Shown in pieces: positions 58,421 through 64,000 of a DNA stretch of 64,000 bases. The position numbers and the translations under genes were made by a program. Location: positions 82,148,861 to 82,212,860 of the forward strand of contig CM055316.2 of NCBI GenBank assembly GCA_029255685.2, in the 5' to 3' direction. The number at the start of each line of letters is the position of its first letter. Positions within the stretch are counted from its first letter, which is position 1. A model generated the notes under the pieces. The model was not told where the DNA came from. It was given only the letters and a program-made list of their open reading frames with translations, and made no database searches. Origin of the DNA: Silene conica (taxonomy: Eukaryota; Streptophyta; Magnoliopsida; Caryophyllales; Caryophyllaceae).

Positions 58421-61400
58421 ATGTCAAAGTTAGACCTTGATCAAGCACCAGTAATGGACACAAAAAGGTATGTACATTACAATTTACATACTCTGTACGT
58501 AGTGTCTCCGTACATACTAAGTATCATAACAAAACGTGTTCAAAATAGAAACAATGCGTTTTTAAGAATTAACGTAAAGTAGAAATGCGATACTTTCTAA
58601 GAGTTCGAGAGGGGTAATATATAGTTTGTATTTCCCAAGTTGCAAATTGTTTAACTACGAAGCTGTACGCGTATATGCTTTACAGTGTACACAACAAGAC
58701 ATATATCGAAAGAGTAATCAACGAGGAGGAAGAGTTCAACCCCGATAAATGGATATCGGAATTTGAAGAGGTAACAAAGGATGCAAAAAGGATACAAAGC
58801 GAGTTGCTTGAGAAGATATTGAAGCAAAATGGTGAAACCGAATACCTTAAGAAATACGGTCTTAACGCAAGTCGTTTTGATGAAGAGACCTTTAAGAAAT
58901 GTGTTCCATTGGTAACTTACGACGATATACAACCATACATTGAAAGAATTGCCGACGGAGATACGTCTTCTATTCTCACCACTGTACCAGTCCCCTCTTT
59001 CGTTTTTAGGTACGCTATTTGATCCAATTCATGACGTATTTTTTCGCTAGTACTCAATAATTGTCTTTGTTTGAAATTCTATTGATATAAGAATATTGGA
59101 ATTTATGTCATATGCGGCGTACTAGATCTTTTTTATTTTTTTTATTTTAACCTTCCTACAAAACAATGCCATCTTCCTCAATTATGATTCGTATTTTAAA
59201 CGATTTATGCTGAATTATCCGCACCCCCTAGTGGGACGGGTGCGGGGTGAGACCCGCCAAAACCCGCCCCACTGACATCCTTATTATCGAGCCATGCATA
59301 ATTTTTTCAATCAGTACATGAAATAAACGTCTTTTTGGGACCGCCATTAAAAATGGTCTTATTTATTTTTTGGGACCGCTTTTCATAAGTTTCATGTAGT
59401 TGTCCTTACAAAGGACACCAACATTAATACTAGCTTGCTTGTGGTTGCCCTACAATACTTTTTACAAAGGACACCAAAATTAATGCCAAATGAAGGCAAA
59501 TTATTGCTTTTATTTATTTTTATAGTTATCAGTTTATGACCTCACTTGTTTTCGAGACTGGCTTCGCCATTGTCGTAATCAATAGGGAGTAATTTTCTTT
59601 TTCTTTGCTATTGTTATAGTTCGGGTACAACTTCCGGGAAGAGCAAACTCATCCCTTGCCTAGAAGACAGAATGAACGTCTGCCTAGTGTCCAAACTGAC
59701 CTCCTATGCATATAGAAGCAGGTAATATTATCATTGGAATAACTGAATAAATTCCCGTTTTCATTATACCCATAAAGTTAACCGGCGTGAATAACCCGAC
59801 TCAAACTAACCTGACACAAATCCTATCAGCTTATCCCCCCAAATTTTGCAAGGTGTAGTTGACCATTATCCGGAATGACGGTTATTTTAGAGTGTCAATA
59901 TTCGACAAAAACGAGAACTTTTAAAATTGTGAATTCAGCTGAACTGGCCTGAAAATGACTATCCGAACTAACCCAATCTGAATCGGGATACCTGAAATGA
60001 CCCATATAGCAGAATACCGCACCCAGACATGAGTCAGCCTGGCCCTGACCTGAACGTCGAGTAGATTTTGTATAGGATGAGATTGATCATATCAGAAATA
60101 AAGTGTTCGCCAAATATTTTTGGTATTAACACGAGACCATATATGTAGGGCATTCCCAATCGACGAAAGCAAAAAGGCTTTGATGTTCACTTTTATTTTT
60201 CCGCCAACTAAAACAAAGGGTGGTCTAGACGTGAGGTTTGGCAGCTCTGTCTATTTCAGTCACCGGAAGGCGAGATTGGGTGCAAGGGTAGAGCATTGTA
60301 GCCCTCCTGAAGTCCGGAGTGCTTCTGATTTTCAGCAAGGCACCTACTGTCATCTTTTGTGTGGATTGATACATCGCGATGAAGTACAATTTATCTTTTC
60401 ATTGTTTGCACATTCATCTGTGCTTGCATTTGAAATTTTTCAAGAAGTTTGGGAAGAGTTATGTCGTGACATTCGAGTAGGAGTATTGAGCAGTCGAATC
60501 ACGGATCCATCTCTTAGAGAAGCTGTATCTTGTCTTCTCAAACAAGATGTTGGATTATCAAATACAACTTACAACATTTGTTTGGAATCGCGCAAGCGAT
60601 CTTGGCAAGGTTTGATACCTAAGCTTTTTCCGAATGCAAAGTATGTCCTTGGAATCATGACAGGGTGTGGTGAAAAATATGTAGGAAGATTACGGGTGTA
60701 TGCTGGAGAGCTTCCATTGATTTGTGAAGAATATGTAGCTAGCGAGGGCCGTATTGCAGTCAATATTAATCCTAGTGTACTTCCTGAGTTAACCACATAC
60801 GCTGTACTTCCAAATGTTGCATTCTTCGAGTTTTTACCCGTTCAAGCAGGGAACGAACAGCACGAGGACTTTGAACCCAAACCTCTTGGGTTAACTCAAG
60901 TGAAGGTTGGTCATGAGTATGAAATCATACTCACCAACTCCCTAGGTAAGTTTATAATAATCACATTCTTTAATCGACTTTTAAGATTAAATCTAGGGAA
61001 ATGGTTGAATAATCGTGTATAATTGCCTTTCAGGTTTATATCGTTACAAGCTGGGAGATTTGGTAAAAGTAACAGGATTCTATAATTCAACTCCGCTGCT
61101 GCAATACATATGTAGGGCTAGTGTGATTTTGTCTATCACTGACGAGAAAACGAGTGAGAAAGATCTACATGTAGCAGTAGAAGAAGCATCAAAACATTTG
61201 GGGTCAGATAAAGTCCAGCTGGTTGATTACACAAGTTATGGAGATGTCTCCCCGAAACTAGAACATTATGTTATCTTCTGGGAATTGGACTGCGATTGCA
61301 GCGATAATGTGTTACAGAAGTGTTGCAACAGTTTGGATAAAGCAATTCCTGATGTTATTTACGTGTATAACCGCGAGTTGAAACATATTCGACCCCTGGA

Positions 61401-61572
61401 ACTTCGGACTGTTCGAAGAGGGACGTTTACAAAGATTGTTGAACATAAAGCAAGCGTCGGAGCTGGTAATACTACTCAATTCAAAATGCCAAAATGCTTG
61501 AAAAATGAGCAATTCTTGAAGATCTTCAATGATAATGTTACTAACAGCTATTTCAGCACTGCTTATGACTGA
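58421..61572 (+). CDS. GH3 acyl-amido synthetase, JAR1-like
   Basis: Five exons: 58421-58467, 58686-59009, 59620-59721, 60149-60945 and 61034-61572. Phases agree and the total is 602 aa, close to family length. GH3 enzymes adenylate jasmonate, auxin or related acids and couple them to amino acids. ATP motif 1 is SSGTTSGK (124-131, split by intron 2) and motif 3 is YRYKLGD (426-432). Motif 2, usually YGSSEG, reads YVASEG (353-358), followed by Arg where Trp is common, and TGSM reads TGCG. CHLLCGLIHRDEVQF, VWEELCRDI and the C-terminal FKMPKC...YFSTAYD are nearest to the JAR1 (jasmonoyl-isoleucine) group. The substrate cannot be fixed from sequence. Start chosen because exon 1 joins in frame at aaaag|gtatgt. 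A tandem partner begins at the window edge. Confidence 0.9.
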
Positions 61573-61737
61573 CGTTTTTGTTGATCAACAATTCTTGAAG
61601 AGAAGTGTCGGTGTTGAACTGTAAGCTCTTGTAATTTATACTTCCTCTCATTCAAAATAAACTTTTGGTTGCTTTTGTACGTCTCCAATGCGATAGTTTG
61701 GCAATGGCTATTTGGCATTTATATGTTACTTCTTTTC

Positions 61738-62590
61738 ACAGACTAGTTGTCTTACACACCGACATTTGCTACTGAGTAAGAATAACTTAGGTTAACATGG
61801 AGAAATTGGGAGTATACCTTGTGGTATTCTGATGTATTCTGATTTGTAACAGAGCAAGGGAAATGATGGCAACTGTCCGAAAGATGCACATTTGATACAC
61901 TTTTAGTCATTTATGTGAGACCTCAATGTTTTCTATATCATTCCGGCTATTAGTTAATGGTGTGACGACAGAAGAATTATTTAGGTGGGGAACGGGGTTC
62001 GGGGTAGATAAATTAGTTTCTGTGCTGAATTTTTTTGTTGAAAATGTGTCGATTGTCGAACAAAGATGATGCTTTTGTAGTAGAGGTTCTCTGAAGATTT
62101 GAAGGAGTGTTCTCTGAATACAAAGTTAGTTTTTTGCTCCCTTATCTGAATCTTAAGTTAAATTGTTTTAGCCAAGTTTTAGTCACTTTGCTTTGGCTTT
62201 GCCTCTGGTTCTAGTTATTTTGGGTGTCCCATATTCCTATTTCATTTTACCATGGCGAAACGGCTTTCTCTGTGGCTGGTCCTAGGCGGAGAACAGAGTG
62301 GTCTGCTATGCCATACACTGCTCCTCAGGCCGGCCTAATACGACAGTGACGTCAATGACTCCTCATGCTGTCGAGGCATTCCTGACAACACTGCAAAAGT
62401 GTGCGCGTAATATGCGTATCATGGCGTTCATCTTTCGGTCTGTCCATCCAGGTAATCCGAAAACTTTCCTTGCTTGTTTTGATTCTTATGTGATAATGGG
62501 CAGTGGCCATAGTCTGTGTAGTTTGAATTAGAAAATACCAATTTTTATGACACAATTTCACGGTGTTAAATTGGAATGTGTATGCATGGA
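61738..62590 (+). other. Unrecognised duplicated segment, unit 2
   Basis: Matches unit 1 in blocks ('catttgctactgagta', 'gaattatttaggtggggaac', 'tgctatgccatacact', 'cattcctgacaacac'). Indels differ from unit 1, and the frame at 62298-62531 is not the one open in unit 1. This marks the left part of the second tandem unit. Confidence 0.6.
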
Positions 62591-62599
62591 CTTTCCTGT

Positions 62600-63500
62600 A
62601 TTTGCTTTTTGATTAATTAATTTTATTGTAAATACGAAAGTTTATCTAAAGTGAATATGATAACGGAATTGGATGAATACGGTCTCTGATATATGGAGTA
62701 TGGTGTTTTCAGGTGTACGGGATTACGACTCAAAACATAACTCACCACCAATTGCAGGGTCCAAATGGAGCTAATTCATTCAGAACCTTAAGTTTTGAAG
62801 TTGTAACCTGATTCCGTGACGATGAATCTGGGTCCGTCAATATCCGCTCAAGCCCGTTCTTAATCAGCTCTACGATGATTAAGGTATTGGAATCTTTTGA
62901 CTTTCCAAATTTAGTTGGCTTCCATGATCTTGGCACGTTTTTTTTGCTTCTACGGAAGTGTTTGACTTGTTTAGGAAATTTACTAAAAAAAGCAAAGATT
63001 TGCTATTGGCTCCTTGATTTTAAGAAAATGTCGTGGACAAGATGAGGGCAGCTGTCGTGAATTATAAACTACAACCAGTCTCATTTGTGACCTTTCGCAA
63101 GATGTACGTTGGAGAGCAAGTGAGAAACTGCTTGTGAAAGGTCAGAAACGAAACTTGTTGTCTTTTATGATTTAAAAAAAAACAGCTGGTCTCATCTTGC
63201 ATTCTTGCTTGGTAATGGTTACTACGTATTAGACAATGTAACTTGTGACGCATGTGCATTGTAAGTAATCAGTTATCCGTCACAAACTTACGAAGGATCA
63301 AATACTACCCACATGAGAAGATAAGACAAGACAAAATACTACTCCCTAGATACTTTACTTTTGTCTTTTCTTCCCATAGGTGTAATTTTTGACCTGACGG
63401 AAATAACCGTCAGAAATCAGAATTTTTGATAACTAAATGAGTAGTTGCCATCCAATATGAAAGCTTGATTTCTGCCGGTAATAATTACTCTATTAACAAA
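62600..63500. other. Spacer within unit 2
   Basis: No gene seen. 63240-63420 carries MITE-like 'atccgtcacaaacttacg' and 'aaataaccgtcagaaat'. Confidence 0.45.
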
Positions 63501-63519
63501 GGGTCGTCTTGATTGTGGT

Positions 63520-63815
63520 GGATACTATCCCATGAATAGTGTCACTTGCATATGGTGAAATGGACACCATCCGTCTTCAGCTTATGACGGATAAGCTAAT
63601 GTCCGTACTCATTGAGGCAAACTGTTTACAAAGAGGGTCATTTGTGTCTCATCTCGCATCACGAGCTGAAAACGGATAGTGCCTCTCCCTCAATATAACA
63701 AATGAGAGGGCAATTGAAGTGCTCCATTTAATTGCCACTTGCATATCATGAGAGAGACATTATCCGTTTTTAGCTTGTGATGGATAATGTCTGCGTTCGA
63801 TAGAATTTGTGCTTT
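63520..63815. mobile_element. Two diverged MITEs of the 15902 family
   Basis: 'accatccgtcttcagcttat' and 'gacggataagctaatgtccg' mark the first copy. 'gagctgaaaacggatagtgc' and 'tccgtttttagcttgtgatg' mark the second, which starts near 63650. Both are degenerate. Confidence 0.6.
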
Positions 63816-63904
63816 ATAAATAGCTAATGATTAATGACTATCTTGCAACGACGCCGAGTTACCTTGCTTCCATTTCTTTACGTTACTGTATTTTTTTTTT
63901 TCTA

Positions 63905-64000
63905 CTCATAGATTGTAAAAGCTCTGCTATCAGTGTTTAGGACCCGATTTCGGAGGCCGGGTTCCGTTGCTCAGTCTACGCTTCGCCATAGACAGGCCTG
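63905..64000 (+). CDS. Start region of a second GH3 copy (cut by window end)
   Basis: 'atcagtgtttaggacccgat' and 'ttcggaggccgggttccgtt' match the leader of the first GH3 gene at 58327-58372. Only 5'UTR-equivalent sequence lies in the window and the start codon would fall just beyond it, so the coding part is inferred. Confidence 0.5.

Noticed and set aside
60569-60796. Minus-strand open frame within GH3 exon 4
   Set aside because: Antisense shadow of a clear coding exon.

Overview
The window is plant nuclear DNA. The evidence is spliced genes with GT-AG introns, plant-only gene families (NAC, GH3, FBD-type F-box, plant defensin), AT-rich spacers and many plant transposons (Helitrons, MITEs, SINEs, a solo LTR). 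It is most likely a eudicot. The abundance of 'tactccgta'-type MITE remnants would suit Caryophyllales, but that is a weak guess. All identities come from reading the sequence; no database was searched.

Layout. 1-2160 is a tandem array of units of about 310 bp. A single-exon NAC gene lies at 2595-3599 (-). 4900-6677 and 10560-12680 are two copies of one promoter/5'UTR block. Only the second leads into a gene, a twin-CX9C MIC19-like protein (13896-14429, +); the first is an orphan promoter. Between them sit F-box pseudogenes, an LTR remnant and a defensin copy. 19146-24997 (+) is a six-exon SPG1/Tem1-like small GTPase. 26805-28321 (-) is a three-exon F-box/FBD gene with one in-frame stop and a SINE in intron 1. 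30049-34320 is a Helitron-bounded composite enclosing a satellite of about 320 bp.

34.7-49.9 kb is a cluster built from one repeating module: a defensin gene (+) converging on an F-box/LRR/FBD gene (-). The defensin at 34703-35081 is intact, with all eight cysteines. The F-box genes at 35692-37233, 42516-44123 and 46997-49203 all read as complete three-exon genes with the same splice phases. Other copies are broken, including an inverted module at 8.3-10.4 kb. Helitrons, a solo LTR and an LTR remnant have landed in module sequence, and the paralogues give empty sites that date the insertions.

50-53 kb holds small transposons. 53.8-64 kb is a tandem duplication of an unrecognised segment plus a GH3 acyl-amido synthetase. 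The first GH3 gene (58421-61572, +) is complete in five exons and closest to the JAR1-like group. The second copy only begins at the right edge.

Functional themes are defence (defensins, JAR1-like GH3), SCF-type protein turnover (F-box genes), transcription (NAC), mitochondrial membrane organisation (MIC19-like) and small-GTPase signalling. Nothing indicates that these genes form one pathway. The defensin/F-box pairing looks like co-duplication, and any shared function is untested.
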